A stretch of DNA of 64,000 nucleotides from Polyangiaceae bacterium. Its GTDB lineage: Bacteria; Myxococcota_A; Polyangia; Polyangiales; Polyangiaceae. The stretch is from contig JACKEB010000012.1 in the NCBI GenBank assembly GCA_020633205.1, forward strand, positions 744,001-808,000. The letters are read 5' to 3'. Below the pieces are notes generated by a model. The model saw only the letters and a program-made list of their open reading frames with translations. It was not told where the DNA came from and ran no database searches. This document shows, piece after piece, positions 52,087-59,895 of this stretch. Position numbers and translations under genes: made by a program. Within the stretch, counting starts at the first letter, position 1; each line of letters begins with the position of its first letter.

Positions 52087-52788
52087 ATGGTAATGCCCGA
52101 CGTCGTGAAGTCCCTGCGATCGCTCATGCTAAGTGCCGTTCTTGGCACCCTCGCCTCCGCCACGGTGGGTTGCGGTGGACCCGCTCCCGCCAAGGGCCCG
52201 CGAGACGTCCTGACGCAGTACGCCGTCGCCCTGGACGAGGGTCGAGTCGAGGACGCATACGGATTGCTCAGCGATGAGGCGAAGAAGACGCTTCCGTTCG
52301 ACGCCTTCCAGCGCATGGTCAAGGAGAACCCAGACGAGGTGAAGCAGGTGTCTCAGAGCCTGCTTCGGCCCTCCGGGCCGCCCCGCGTCACGGCGACGGT
52401 GACCTCGCCGAACGGTGACTCCCTGCTCCTGGTTTATGAAGACGGCGCCTGGCACGTCGACGGCTCGGCGATCGATCTGTACAGCCAGGCGAACCCGAAG
52501 GCGGCGTTGATGGCCTTCGTGCGCGCCTTCGAGAACAAGCGCTGGGACATCCTGATGCGCTTCGTCCCCGAGAGCGAGGCGGAAGGCCTCTCCGCGAAGA
52601 AGCTCGAGACCTACTGGACCGGAGAGCAGAAGGAAGAGCTCGAGAACCTGACTCGCGCCATCAAGGCGGCGTTACCGACGGCCAAGCTCGAGGTGATCGG
52701 CGACCACGCCACCATGCCCTATGGCGGCAGCGGCACCGTGGAGCTCCTGCTCGAAGACGGCCGCTGGAAGATCCAGGAGTTCAAATGA
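52087..52788 (+). CDS. Putative lipoprotein with two NTF2-like halves
   Basis: 233 residues from the ATG at 52087 (another ATG at 52093). Signal peptide with lipobox TVGC, then GGPAPAKGP. Two similar halves each begin with a short helix-rich block (DVLTQYAVALDEGRVEDAYGLLSDEAKKTLPF; ALMAFVRAFENKRWDILMRFVPESEAEGLS) and end in a beta part (DGAWHVDG; DGRWKIQEF), as in SnoaL/DUF4878-type folds. Function unknown. Its stop overlaps the hisB start by four bases, which puts it in the same transcript as hisB. Confidence 0.75.
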   Translation: MVMPDVVKSLRSLMLSAVLGTLASATVGCGGPAPAKGPRDVLTQYAVALDEGRVEDAYGLLSDEAKKTLPFDAFQRMVKENPDEVKQVSQSLLRPSGPPRVTATVTSPNGDSLLLVYEDGAWHVDGSAIDLYSQANPKAALMAFVRAFENKRWDILMRFVPESEAEGLSAKKLETYWTGEQKEELENLTRAIKAALPTAKLEVIGDHATMPYGGSGTVELLLEDGRWKIQEFK

Positions 52789-53396
52789 GCACCGAACTCG
52801 CGACCCTTGGCCGGCGCGCTGTGGTCGAGCGTACCACGCGTGAGACTTCAATCCGCGTGGAAATCAACTTGGACGGCTCGGGGCAATCGAAGATCGACAC
52901 CCCCCTGCCCTTCCTCAGCCACATGCTCGATCAGATCGCGCGCCACGGCTTGTTCGACCTCACGGTGGACGCCAAGGGCGACATCGAAATCGACGGCCAC
53001 CACACGACGGAAGACGTGGGCATCGTGCTCGGCCAGGCCGTGCGGGAAGCTCTGGGCGATCGCGCAGGGATCCGCCGCTACGGCTGGGCCACGCTGCCCA
53101 TGGACGAGGCGCTGGTCACCGCCGCGCTCGACCTCTCGGGGCGCGCCTACCTGGTGTGGCGCGTTCCCCTCCCCAAGGCCAAGCTCGGCACCTGGGACAC
53201 CGAGCTCGCAGAAGTCTTCTTCGACGCCTTTGCCCGCACCGCCCAGTGCAACCTGCACCTGAAGCTGCTCGAGGGCGAGAACCTCCACCACATCGTGGAA
53301 ATCACCTTCAAGGCTTTCTCCAAGGCGTTGCGCATGGCGACCGAGAAGGATCCGCGAGTAAGCGGCGTGCCGAGCACCAAGGGCAGCCTGGACTAG
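52785..53396 (+). CDS. hisB: Imidazoleglycerol-phosphate dehydratase
   Basis: 203 residues; monofunctional enzyme without the phosphatase domain of enterobacterial HisB. Metal-binding motifs HHTTED and (later) HHIVE are present with TPLPFLSHMLDQIARHGLFDL and MDEALVTAALDLSGR. It converts imidazole glycerol phosphate to imidazole acetol phosphate in histidine synthesis. It is coupled to the lipoprotein gene upstream and separated from hisH by 1.27 kb of accessory genes. Confidence 0.97.
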   Translation: MSTELATLGRRAVVERTTRETSIRVEINLDGSGQSKIDTPLPFLSHMLDQIARHGLFDLTVDAKGDIEIDGHHTTEDVGIVLGQAVREALGDRAGIRRYGWATLPMDEALVTAALDLSGRAYLVWRVPLPKAKLGTWDTELAEVFFDAFARTAQCNLHLKLLEGENLHHIVEITFKAFSKALRMATEKDPRVSGVPSTKGSLD

Positions 53397-53546
53397 CTTT
53401 CGCGTTTTTGTTCCCCTGGGGAAACGTTGCTCTCCCAGCTGAGGTCCCTGGTGTTGGGGGTGAGGGAGCGCCTCCCGTCACCGTGCAAGTCGCTGGGCTG
53501 AGCCAGGAGCCAGCCTTTGCAGGTGGCCGTTTGTACCCGGGCGCGA

Positions 53547-53552
53547 TATCCT
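53547..53552 (+). promoter_or_regulatory. -10 hexamer of a probable leaderless promoter
   Basis: TATCCT, then seven bases, then the ATG at 53560. No Shine-Dalgarno sequence is present. No good -35 lies at the usual distance, so confidence is modest. Confidence 0.35.
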
Positions 53553-53559
53553 CAATGCA

Positions 53560-54135
53560 ATGAGCCTGGCGCCAAAAATGGCGACATACGCCGACCTCCT
53601 CGCTCTCGGGGAAGACGTGCGGGCTGAGGTCCTTGCAGGCGAGGTACATGTCGCGCCCGCGCCGTTGCCCAGGCACTCGCGCGCCCAGGGGGCGCTGCGG
53701 CGCTTCATCGGCGGGCCGTACGACGACGACGACGGTTTTGGTGGCCCAGGCGGTTGGTGGATCCTGCTCGAAGTCGATGTCGAACTCTCGGCACACGACA
53801 TCGTCCGACCGGATTTGGCCGGCTGGCGCCGACAGCGACTTCCAAGCCCTTGGGATACACGCCCGCTCAAGGTCGCTCCCGACTGGATCTGCGAGGTGCT
53901 GTCGCCGTCCAACGCCGCAACCGACCGCGTCTACAAACGAAACCTCTACGCCAAGGTGGGCGTGCCCCACTTTTGGATGCTCGACCCGACCGCGCGCACC
54001 CTGGAGACGTTGCGACTCCAAGACGGCGTGTGGGTCGACTCGGGGAGCTACGACGACTCAGCGGTCGTGCGTGTGCCGCCATTCGAAGAGGTCGAGCTCG
54101 CAGTGGCGCGGCTGTTTCCGCCCTCACAAGGGTAA
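53560..54135 (+). CDS. Uma2 family endonuclease
   Basis: 191 residues of the Uma2 (DUF820) restriction-endonuclease-like fold: YADLLALGEDVRAEVLAGEVHVAPAP at the N-terminus, LLEVDVELSAHDIVRPDLAGWR with the acidic metal ligands (the D-P-D core), then DWICEVLSPSNAATDRVYKRNLYAKVGVPHFWMLDP. These PD-(D/E)XK-type proteins are abundant in Cyanobacteria and Myxococcota and often multi-copy; biological roles are unclear. It interrupts the his genes. Confidence 0.9.
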   Translation: MSLAPKMATYADLLALGEDVRAEVLAGEVHVAPAPLPRHSRAQGALRRFIGGPYDDDDGFGGPGGWWILLEVDVELSAHDIVRPDLAGWRRQRLPSPWDTRPLKVAPDWICEVLSPSNAATDRVYKRNLYAKVGVPHFWMLDPTARTLETLRLQDGVWVDSGSYDDSAVVRVPPFEEVELAVARLFPPSQG

Positions 54136-54150
54136 GCCGTGGAGTGGGGG

Positions 54151-54630
54151 CTACCTATTTCCCTGGGGAGTTGCCAGCGCGTCAACATTGTGGTGCTGGA
54201 GGACCCGGGCTTTCCAGTCCGCGTCCCGTAGGGAGACGATCTCGGCGACCCTGCCGGACTCGACTAGCACGAGCTCTCCCCATCCGCCGAAGCGCGTCGC
54301 AAGGCCACGGAGCCAATCCGGTAGATCGTCGATATCCACCACCCGAAGCGGGAGTGGGACGCCGAGCGTTGGTAGCTCTGCGGTGAACGTCTCAAGGGCG
54401 CGTACGGACGGCCCGCTCCAACCCGCGAGAACGAACACGATACCTCGATCGATCTGCTCCGGTTGATCGCTGCAGCGCACGACCGTGCCGGGCGGACTCG
54501 CGGCGAACCGTTGGATGAGGTCGCCTACAAGGTCCTTTGAACACGAGATTAACGGCATGCGCTCAGGCCCATCTCGCAGCTGCTCGGCGCGATCAGTCAA
54601 CACTTCCCACGTTGCGGTGGCGTGCGCCAC
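54151..54630 (-). CDS. Thioredoxin-fold-like protein lacking CxxC
   Basis: About 159 residues; the start is uncertain (GTG at 54630 chosen, GTG at 54603 and ATG at 54558 also possible). The segment GIVFVLAGWSGPSVRALETFTAEL has the beta-strand/active-site/helix pattern of thioredoxins, but SGPS stands where CxPC is expected, so no dithiol chemistry is likely. The following strand and helix (LPLRVVDIDDLPDWLRGLATRFGGWGELVLVESGRV) fit a thioredoxin core. It lies opposite to the his genes, convergent with Uma2 and divergent from hisH. Confidence 0.6.
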   Translation of the reverse strand: MAHATATWEVLTDRAEQLRDGPERMPLISCSKDLVGDLIQRFAASPPGTVVRCSDQPEQIDRGIVFVLAGWSGPSVRALETFTAELPTLGVPLPLRVVDIDDLPDWLRGLATRFGGWGELVLVESGRVAEIVSLRDADWKARVLQHHNVDALATPQGNR

Positions 54631-54667
54631 GCAGTATTCAAGCCCCGGTTCCCGTTGAGAAGCGACA

Positions 54668-55321
54668 ATGACTGACGTGGTGATCGTAGACGCTGGGCTC
54701 GGCAATTTGCGCTCGGTGGAGAAGTCGGTGGTGCGCGCGGCCGCGGAGTGCGGCAAGCCGGATCTCCACGTGCAGCACAGCGCCGATCCGGAGCTGATCC
54801 GCAAGGCCGCGCGCATCGTCGTGCCGGGGCAAGGTGGCTTTCGGGACTGTGCCACGGTGTTCGCGGGTGAAATCGGCGAGGCGGTGCGCGAACAGCTCAA
54901 GCGCGGTACGCCCTACTTCGGCATTTGTCTTGGCTTGCAGGTGCTGTTCGAGAGCAGTGAGGAGGCCCCCGGCGCCGGCCTTGGCTGGTTCGAAGGCCAT
55001 GTGGCGCGGCTCCAAGGCGCGCCCGCGACTGACGACAGCGCTGCGATCAAGGTGCCGCACATGGGCTGGAACCAGCTGCAGATCCCTGGGGAAGTGCACC
55101 CGTATCTCGCCAAGGCTGGCGGCGCCGGGAGTTGGTTCTACTTCGTGCACTCTTTCCACGCGGTACCGAAAGACAGCGGCTTGGTGGCGGCCCAAGTCGA
55201 CTATGGCCCGAACCACGTGACCGCGGCGGTCGCCAAAGATCACGTGTTTGCGACGCAGTTTCACCCTGAAAAGAGCCAAGCCGCGGGCCTGCAGCTGCTA
55301 GAAGCCTTCCTGGCTGCTTGA
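54668..55321 (+). CDS. hisH: Imidazole glycerol phosphate synthase, glutaminase subunit
   Basis: 217 residues. Class I glutamine amidotransferase with nucleophile Cys in FGICLGLQVLFE and the His/Glu pair in ATQFHPEKSQ. VVIVDAGLGNLRSVEKSV at the N-terminus and WFYFVHSFHA are HisH-specific. It supplies ammonia to HisF to make imidazole glycerol phosphate and AICAR. The usual GMQ after the nucleophile is GLQ here. hisF is not in this window. Confidence 0.96.
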   Translation: MTDVVIVDAGLGNLRSVEKSVVRAAAECGKPDLHVQHSADPELIRKAARIVVPGQGGFRDCATVFAGEIGEAVREQLKRGTPYFGICLGLQVLFESSEEAPGAGLGWFEGHVARLQGAPATDDSAAIKVPHMGWNQLQIPGEVHPYLAKAGGAGSWFYFVHSFHAVPKDSGLVAAQVDYGPNHVTAAVAKDHVFATQFHPEKSQAAGLQLLEAFLAA

Positions 55322-55412
55322 GGCGACCTCGAGCCGTCTTCAGCCGCCGCACCTTGCTTCACCGCACCTTTCTTCGCCGCACCTCCCCCCCAAAAACCGA
55401 AGAGCTCTAAGC

Positions 55413-56138
55413 ATGTTCGAAGTCATTCCCGCCATTGATCTCCTGGAAGGCAAAGCCGTCCGGCTACTTCAAGGGCGCTACGATCAGGTCACGGCGTACG
55501 AGACGGATCCCGCGGAGCTCGCGGCGACTTGGCGCGGACAGGTGCCGCGCCTGCACGTTGTGGATTTGGAAGGCGCCAAGGCCGGACAGGCGGTGCAGAA
55601 GGACTTGGTGCGCCGGGTGGTCGACGCCTTCGGTCCAGGCGTCCAAGTTGGTGGCGGTGTCCGGAGCCTCGCGGCGGCGGAGAGCTACCTCGAGCTCGGT
55701 GTGGATCGCGTCGTCGTCGGCACGCTAGCCATCCGTGAACCTGAGACCTTCAAGGCGCTGGTGCTGAAGCACCCAAACCGGGTGGTGGTTGCGTTGGACG
55801 CCAAGGGCGGACGCGTTGCGACCGACGGTTGGCTCGACGTCTCGGAGAAGCTCGCCGTCGACGTGGCGAAGGAGCTGTCCGTGTTGCCTGTCGCGGCGGT
55901 GCTCTACACCGACATCGACAAGGACGGCACCGAGCGCGGCCCCAACTTCGCGGAGACGGCGCGCCTGGCGCGTGACGGCGGGTTGCCCGTGATCGCTAGT
56001 GGCGGCGTTGGGACCCTCGACCACATCCGTGAGCTGACCAAGAGCGCCGCGGACGGAGTGCTTGGGGCGATCGTTGGCAAGGCACTCCATGAAGGGCGCT
56101 TCACCCTCAGCGAAGCGGTGGCGGCGTCCAAGGGCTGA
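55413..56138 (+). CDS. hisA: Phosphoribosylformimino-AICAR ribotide isomerase
   Basis: 241 residues, (beta/alpha)8 barrel. VIPAIDLLEGKAVRLLQGRYD contains the first catalytic Asp, and LYTDIDKDGTERGPN and ASGGVGTLD the second Asp and phosphate-binding loops. It performs the Amadori rearrangement of ProFAR in histidine synthesis. A near-copy of the dispersed 13-mer (CCTCCCCCCCAAA, 55382-55394) lies in the 91-bp gap before it. Confidence 0.97.
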   Translation: MFEVIPAIDLLEGKAVRLLQGRYDQVTAYETDPAELAATWRGQVPRLHVVDLEGAKAGQAVQKDLVRRVVDAFGPGVQVGGGVRSLAAAESYLELGVDRVVVGTLAIREPETFKALVLKHPNRVVVALDAKGGRVATDGWLDVSEKLAVDVAKELSVLPVAAVLYTDIDKDGTERGPNFAETARLARDGGLPVIASGGVGTLDHIRELTKSAADGVLGAIVGKALHEGRFTLSEAVAASKG

Positions 56139-56187
56139 ACGCGACGCGCGCAACGCCTACCGTCCATTGCCGCAGGGTAATAGCGTG

Positions 56188-56478
56188 CTACTCGTCCGGA
56201 TCCAGGTCCAGCAGCTTGTGTCCTTCAAAAACGGTGAGCACCACGATTTCGTCGGGAATCACCCGATATACGATTCGATAGGTGCGCACCAAGACCTCGC
56301 GGATGTCGTCCCTACCGATCTCCGGAACGATACGCCCGGCGCTAGGCAATTTACTTGCAGCGTTGGCCCGCTCGCGGAGCCGCTCGACCCAAGAGCGTGC
56401 GGCGTCTGGGTTGTCGTGCGCGATGTAGTCGCCAATTGTGATCAGATCCGCGACAGCCCGTTCCGTCCACCGAATCAT
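56188..56478 (-). CDS. Type II toxin, RelE/ParE family
   Basis: 96 residues with the ParE/RelE core: IRWTERAVADLITIGDYIAHDNPDAARSWVERL, then REVLVRTYRIVYRVIPDEIVVLTVFEGHK. The pattern of an N-terminal helical hairpin and a C-terminal four-stranded sheet is that of ParE gyrase-type toxins. RNase-type RelE remains possible, since the catalytic residues cannot be assigned confidently. It overlaps the antitoxin stop by four bases, as in most type II pairs. Confidence 0.92.
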   Translation of the reverse strand: MIRWTERAVADLITIGDYIAHDNPDAARSWVERLRERANAASKLPSAGRIVPEIGRDDIREVLVRTYRIVYRVIPDEIVVLTVFEGHKLLDLDPDE

Positions 56479-56789
56479 CGCGGCTTGACGGCACCAAAGC
56501 GAGCGTCGAGCAGACCGGTCAGTTCGTCGTCGCTGACGACTCGCCCGGCTGCCTGATCTTCCAGGCCCTCCTGGACGGCGGCTACGAAGCGAGCCTGCGC
56601 GGTGAGGCGGTCGAACTCTTCCGGCGATAGCAGTACCGCCGCTGCCTTCCCGTTTTGGGTCACCACGAGCGGTCGACGACGCCCTCTCAGCGCTCGGATC
56701 TGCTCAGAAAGGTGCGCCTTGAGTTCGCCGATGGGGAGAATGTCCTCAGCTACCTGAAGCGCTTCTGGGCCATTTTTGGGCCGGTACAC
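56475..56789 (-). CDS. Type II antitoxin, Phd/YefM family
   Basis: 104 residues from the GTG at 56789. LPIGELKAHLSEQIRALRGRRRPLVVTQNGKAAAVLLSPEEFDRL is the Phd/YefM DNA-binding N-domain. The C-terminal VQEGLEDQAAGRVVSDDELTGLLDARF would neutralise the toxin. An in-frame TTG at 56825 is a longer alternative. The GTG is favoured because it lies seven bases after TAAATT, which has TTGCTG 17 bp further up. The antitoxin-toxin complex would be expected to repress this promoter. Confidence 0.88.
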   Translation of the reverse strand: MYRPKNGPEALQVAEDILPIGELKAHLSEQIRALRGRRRPLVVTQNGKAAAVLLSPEEFDRLTAQARFVAAVQEGLEDQAAGRVVSDDELTGLLDARFGAVKPR

Positions 56790-57106
56790 GGGTCTGAATT
56801 TAGACCGAACATGCGGACTCAGCAAGCCAGAAATGACCGTGCGACGGCCTCAAAGAAGCCGTGTTGCCGCAGGGCAATGTCTGCGAGTCTTGGCGCCCAA
56901 GGCGTTGAAACACCGCTTTGTGTCGCCGTCGACCCGCCGCGCGGCGAGAACTCCGCCCCGACCGCGCGGCGGGGGTGGTTGAGCCCCACAACCGGCTCCC
57001 CCCATCCCTGGCAAGCGCTCGCCCCCACCCAAATCACTTACGGAACGGCCCGCTTCTGGACTTCTCTGTCATCTGGAGCGCCCTCTGAGGTACAAAGCTG
57101 CTTCGC
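56790..57106. other. Divergent intergenic region, 317 bp
   Basis: Holds the toxin-antitoxin promoter at its left end and the right-hand 15-bp repeat (56864-56878). Near the right end, TACAAA at 57091-57096 is a -10 candidate ten bases before the start of the TPR/AIM24-like gene. No gene was seen. Confidence 0.5.
56797..56825 (-). promoter_or_regulatory. Sigma-70 promoter of the toxin-antitoxin operon, leaderless
   Basis: On the minus strand, TTGCTG (56825-56820), a 17-bp spacer, TAAATT (56802-56797), seven bases, then the GTG start. Spacing of all elements is near ideal and no Shine-Dalgarno is present, so the mRNA probably begins at or within one base of the start codon. Confidence 0.6.
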
Positions 57107-58603
57107 ATGCCCGACGACTCCGAGCCGACCCAGCACGAAGCGCCGCTACGCGAAGCGCCGCGTTCGGAAGAACACGACGGGCTCGGCGCGAACTTCGATG
57201 GCGAGGATTTCCTCTTCCACCTGTATCGCGGCTCCGAGCTGCTACAGGACAACCGCATCGAAGAGGCAAAGACCGAGCTCGAGACTGCGCTCGGGATGCA
57301 GCCTCGGGACATCGAAGGTCAGGGGCTGCTGGGCGTCGTCTACTTCCGCCTTGGCATGTACCCCCATGCGATGGAGATCTACGAGGAGCTCGTGCGGGCC
57401 TGTCCCCGCGAGGTCACTCCTCGGATCAACCTCGCGCTTTGCTACCTGAAGACCGGGCAGCTCTTGCAGGCGCGCTCCGTGCTCGAGCAGATCATCGGGC
57501 TCGTTCCAGAGCATCAGCGAGCTTGGGGGTACCTTGGGCTCGTGTTCGAGCGCCTGGGGGATCACGCCAAGGCGCAGGTCGCTTTCGAGCGCGCGGGGCA
57601 GCCTCACCTCGCCCGCCGCATGCAGCACATCCTCGAGGAACGCTCGCGGATCCCCGGGGAATCGCAACCTCCGGATCGCCAGGAAGTGATGAGCGCCGCT
57701 GCGGACGCCGCGGCGGAGCTCGAGCGCGGCGAAGAAGCCTTCCACGTGGCGGGGAATTCCGATGGTGCGACCTCACGCTCGGGCCGTTGGCGCGCCATCG
57801 AGCTCGGGCAGGAGCGCCTGCCCCCGCCTTCACGGCCGTTTACGCCGGTATCGCTGACGCCCAGCCGCCCCCCGCGCCCGCCGTCGCTGCCACCAACCAG
57901 CGCGCGCGGCGGTGCGCCGACGCTCGCAGGCGGAGTCTTCGTCCCCCCACCGGTCGACCAGCTCGCAGAGGAGTCGCTCCTGGTATTCAGCGAAGAACCC
58001 CGGGTCGTGGGTCACGCGGATGGGGTGGTGCTCGTCAACTCCGAGGAGCGATTCTGCCTACGCCCGAGCGCGGTGCGCGCAGTGCTCCCCATTGGCAACG
58101 ATCTGACGAGCCGTCAGCTCAAACGCCGTTCACGCGGCCGGGAGACCGAGGAGCTTCTGGGTGACGCCGGGGACGGCATCATCGAACTCCTGGGGCCAGC
58201 ACGCCTAGTGCTTGGGAGCCCCGAGGGGCGCCTGGTGGTCACCCAGCTCGACGGGCAGTTCCTGTACTTGAGGGAGCGGCTCCTGGTGGCCTTCGAGAGC
58301 GGGATTGCCTACGAAAGCGGGCGTTTGCCGGTGAGCGGGGAGCGCCATGAGGCGGTGGTGCAGTTGTCCGGGCAGGGCGCGGTGGTGTTCAACGGGGGCG
58401 ACCTGATCGAGGCGCTTGATTGCCGCGCGGAACAGCCCTTGTGGATCGCGGCGGAGTACGTCGTGGGCTGGACTGGCAGGCTGTTGCCGCGACCGCTCGA
58501 CCCCTCCGAGGCGCTAGGTGTGGCGCAGCTCGGGCGCGTCGGGGGCTCCACGGGGCTGATCAGCTTCTCGGGGGATGGTGCCGTTTTCGCCAAAGTGCGC
58601 TAG
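57107..58603 (+). CDS. TPR protein with AIM24-like C-terminal domain
   Basis: 498 residues. Residues about 35-180 are four TPR units (RIEEAKTELETALGMQPRDIEGQGLLGVVYFRLGMYPHAMEIYEELV and following). Residues about 185-290 are a Pro/Ser/Arg-rich linker. Residues about 300-495 resemble the AIM24 (TIGR00266-type) beta domain (VVTQLDGQFLYLRERLLVAFESGIAYE; AEYVVGWTGRLLP). AIM24-like proteins are single-domain beta-helix proteins of unclear role; fusion to TPR is a recurring myxobacterial layout. It is followed 33 bp later by pgsA. Confidence 0.78.
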   Translation: MPDDSEPTQHEAPLREAPRSEEHDGLGANFDGEDFLFHLYRGSELLQDNRIEEAKTELETALGMQPRDIEGQGLLGVVYFRLGMYPHAMEIYEELVRACPREVTPRINLALCYLKTGQLLQARSVLEQIIGLVPEHQRAWGYLGLVFERLGDHAKAQVAFERAGQPHLARRMQHILEERSRIPGESQPPDRQEVMSAAADAAAELERGEEAFHVAGNSDGATSRSGRWRAIELGQERLPPPSRPFTPVSLTPSRPPRPPSLPPTSARGGAPTLAGGVFVPPPVDQLAEESLLVFSEEPRVVGHADGVVLVNSEERFCLRPSAVRAVLPIGNDLTSRQLKRRSRGRETEELLGDAGDGIIELLGPARLVLGSPEGRLVVTQLDGQFLYLRERLLVAFESGIAYESGRLPVSGERHEAVVQLSGQGAVVFNGGDLIEALDCRAEQPLWIAAEYVVGWTGRLLPRPLDPSEALGVAQLGRVGGSTGLISFSGDGAVFAKVR

Positions 58604-58636
58604 AGAGGGCGCGTTGCCCGAGACTCGAGGCGCTGA

Positions 58637-59326
58637 ATGAGTGATTCTCCCCCCCAAACCGAGAGCGCGAAAAAGAAGCGTCCCAAGGTCGATCCGGAGC
58701 AGCGCAAGGCGCGCCGCAAATCGTTGCGTGAAGACGCAGTCAACATCCCGAATCTGCTGACTTTTGGCCGCATTGCCATCATCCCAGTGGTGCTCTGGCT
58801 GCTCGACCGGGGGACACCTCAGGACTGTGTGACGGCGGCGTTGGTATACGCCGCGGCGGCGATCACCGATCTGCTGGACGGGTACCTGGCGCGCAAGCTG
58901 GGTGTGGTCAGTGTACTCGGGAAGTTCCTCGATCCCCTCGCGGACAAGCTCTTGGTAATGGCCGTCCTGATCTGGATGGTGCCGATGGGGCGCATCTCCG
59001 AGTGGGTGGTGATTCTGCTGCTGGGGCGCGAAATCAGCATCACCGGGCTGCGCTCGATCGCCAGCAGCGAAGGCGTGGTGATCGCTGCTGGTGGCGGCGG
59101 AAAGAGCAAAACCGCGCTGCAAATGGTGGGGATCTTGTGCCTGGTGATCGGCTACCCGTACCACCTGGACATCGGGATCTACGACCTTGGTGTGGTGGAT
59201 CTAGTGCCCGTCGGGCGCTGGCTCATCTACATCTCCCTGGTCTTCAGCTTCGGCAGCGGCTTCGAGTACGTGAGGCTCTTCGCCGAGGCGGTCGAGGCCA
59301 AGGACCGGCGCCAGGCAGAGAACTGA
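58637..59326 (+). CDS. pgsA: CDP-diacylglycerol--glycerol-3-phosphate 3-phosphatidyltransferase
   Basis: 229 residues. CDP-alcohol phosphotransferase signature DLLDGYLARKLGVVSVLGKF followed by LDPLADK (the D-x2-DG-x2-AR-x8-G-x3-D-x3-D pattern, complete). About five to six TM segments. NIPNLLTFGRIAIIPVVLWLL at the start of the domain is PgsA-like. It makes phosphatidylglycerophosphate, precursor of phosphatidylglycerol and cardiolipin, in the inner membrane. The N-terminal 35 residues are Lys/Arg-rich and longer than usual. A near-copy of the dispersed 13-mer lies in codons 4-8. Confidence 0.95.
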   Translation: MSDSPPQTESAKKKRPKVDPEQRKARRKSLREDAVNIPNLLTFGRIAIIPVVLWLLDRGTPQDCVTAALVYAAAAITDLLDGYLARKLGVVSVLGKFLDPLADKLLVMAVLIWMVPMGRISEWVVILLLGREISITGLRSIASSEGVVIAAGGGGKSKTALQMVGILCLVIGYPYHLDIGIYDLGVVDLVPVGRWLIYISLVFSFGSGFEYVRLFAEAVEAKDRRQAEN

Positions 59327-59397
59327 GCGGGAACCGCCCCGAAGTCGCTCGCAGAAGCGTGACAAGTCCCCTGCCTGGCTGCTAACACAAGCCCGCC

Positions 59398-59895
59398 ATG
59401 CGCGTGAGACACGCCCTTCTTTTGGGATTCATTGGCTTTGTGTTCGTCGCTTGCTCCAAGCAGGGCGAAGGCGAGCGCTGCGACCTTCTCTTGAGCGGTG
59501 AGACCGGCGACTGTGAGGTTGGCCTGGTTTGCACTGCAGCCAACACGCTGAACGACAACAGCACGGACCGTTGCTGTCCGCCTGAGGGCGAGTCCTTCAG
59601 CGACAATCGCTGCGCCCCGAAATCGAGCATCGGTTCGAACGGGGGTAGCGCTGGCACTGGTGGCACGTCGACTGCGGGCAGCGGCGGAACGTCCACCGCA
59701 GGCAGCGGCGGAACGTCCACCGCAGGCAGCGGCGGAACGTCGACTGCGGGCAGCGGCGGAACGTCCACCGCAGGCAGCGGCGGTACTGGTGGTTCGGCGG
59801 GTACTGGCGGTTCGGCAGGCACGGGCGGCAGCGCTGGCTCCGCTGGCACGGGCGGCTCTGCTGGCGCTGCGGGCAGCGCAGGGACTGGGACGTGA
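59398..59895 (+). CDS. Repeat-tail lipoprotein A (paralogue pair)
   Basis: 165 residues. Signal peptide with lipobox FVAC; then a Cys-rich head (GERCDLLLSGETGDCEVGLVC, later DRCCPPEGESF) and a C-terminal tail of GTSTAGSG and GGSAGT repeats. The ATG lies just after a plausible promoter (GTGACA at 59359, 18-bp spacer, TAACAC at 59383). The head resembles DxDC-type modules. It overlaps the next gene, a paralogue, by four bases. Function unknown; probably a surface lipoprotein with the tail as a tether. Confidence 0.8.
   Translation: MRVRHALLLGFIGFVFVACSKQGEGERCDLLLSGETGDCEVGLVCTAANTLNDNSTDRCCPPEGESFSDNRCAPKSSIGSNGGSAGTGGTSTAGSGGTSTAGSGGTSTAGSGGTSTAGSGGTSTAGSGGTGGSAGTGGSAGTGGSAGSAGTGGSAGAAGSAGTGT
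59662..59781 (+). repeat. 24-bp tandem repeat, five copies, coding GTSTAGSG
   Basis: Five contiguous 24-bp units (59662, 59686, 59710, 59734, 59758). Units 2, 3 and 5 are identical; units 1 and 4 share the variant ...CGACTGCGGG... and differ from each other at one base. In frame with lipoprotein A. Confidence 0.9.

Larger units (their letters stand above)
56167..56878. repeat. 15-bp direct repeats flanking the toxin-antitoxin pair
   Basis: TTGCCGCAGGGTAAT at 56167-56181 and TTGCCGCAGGGCAAT at 56864-56878, one mismatch in 15, 697 bp apart and in the same orientation. They bracket the Phd/ParE-type genes and their promoter. Partial relatives of the motif also occur elsewhere in the window (24710-24720, and about 2545-2558 in the opposite orientation), so this may be a dispersed motif and not an insertion footprint. 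Confidence 0.6.
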
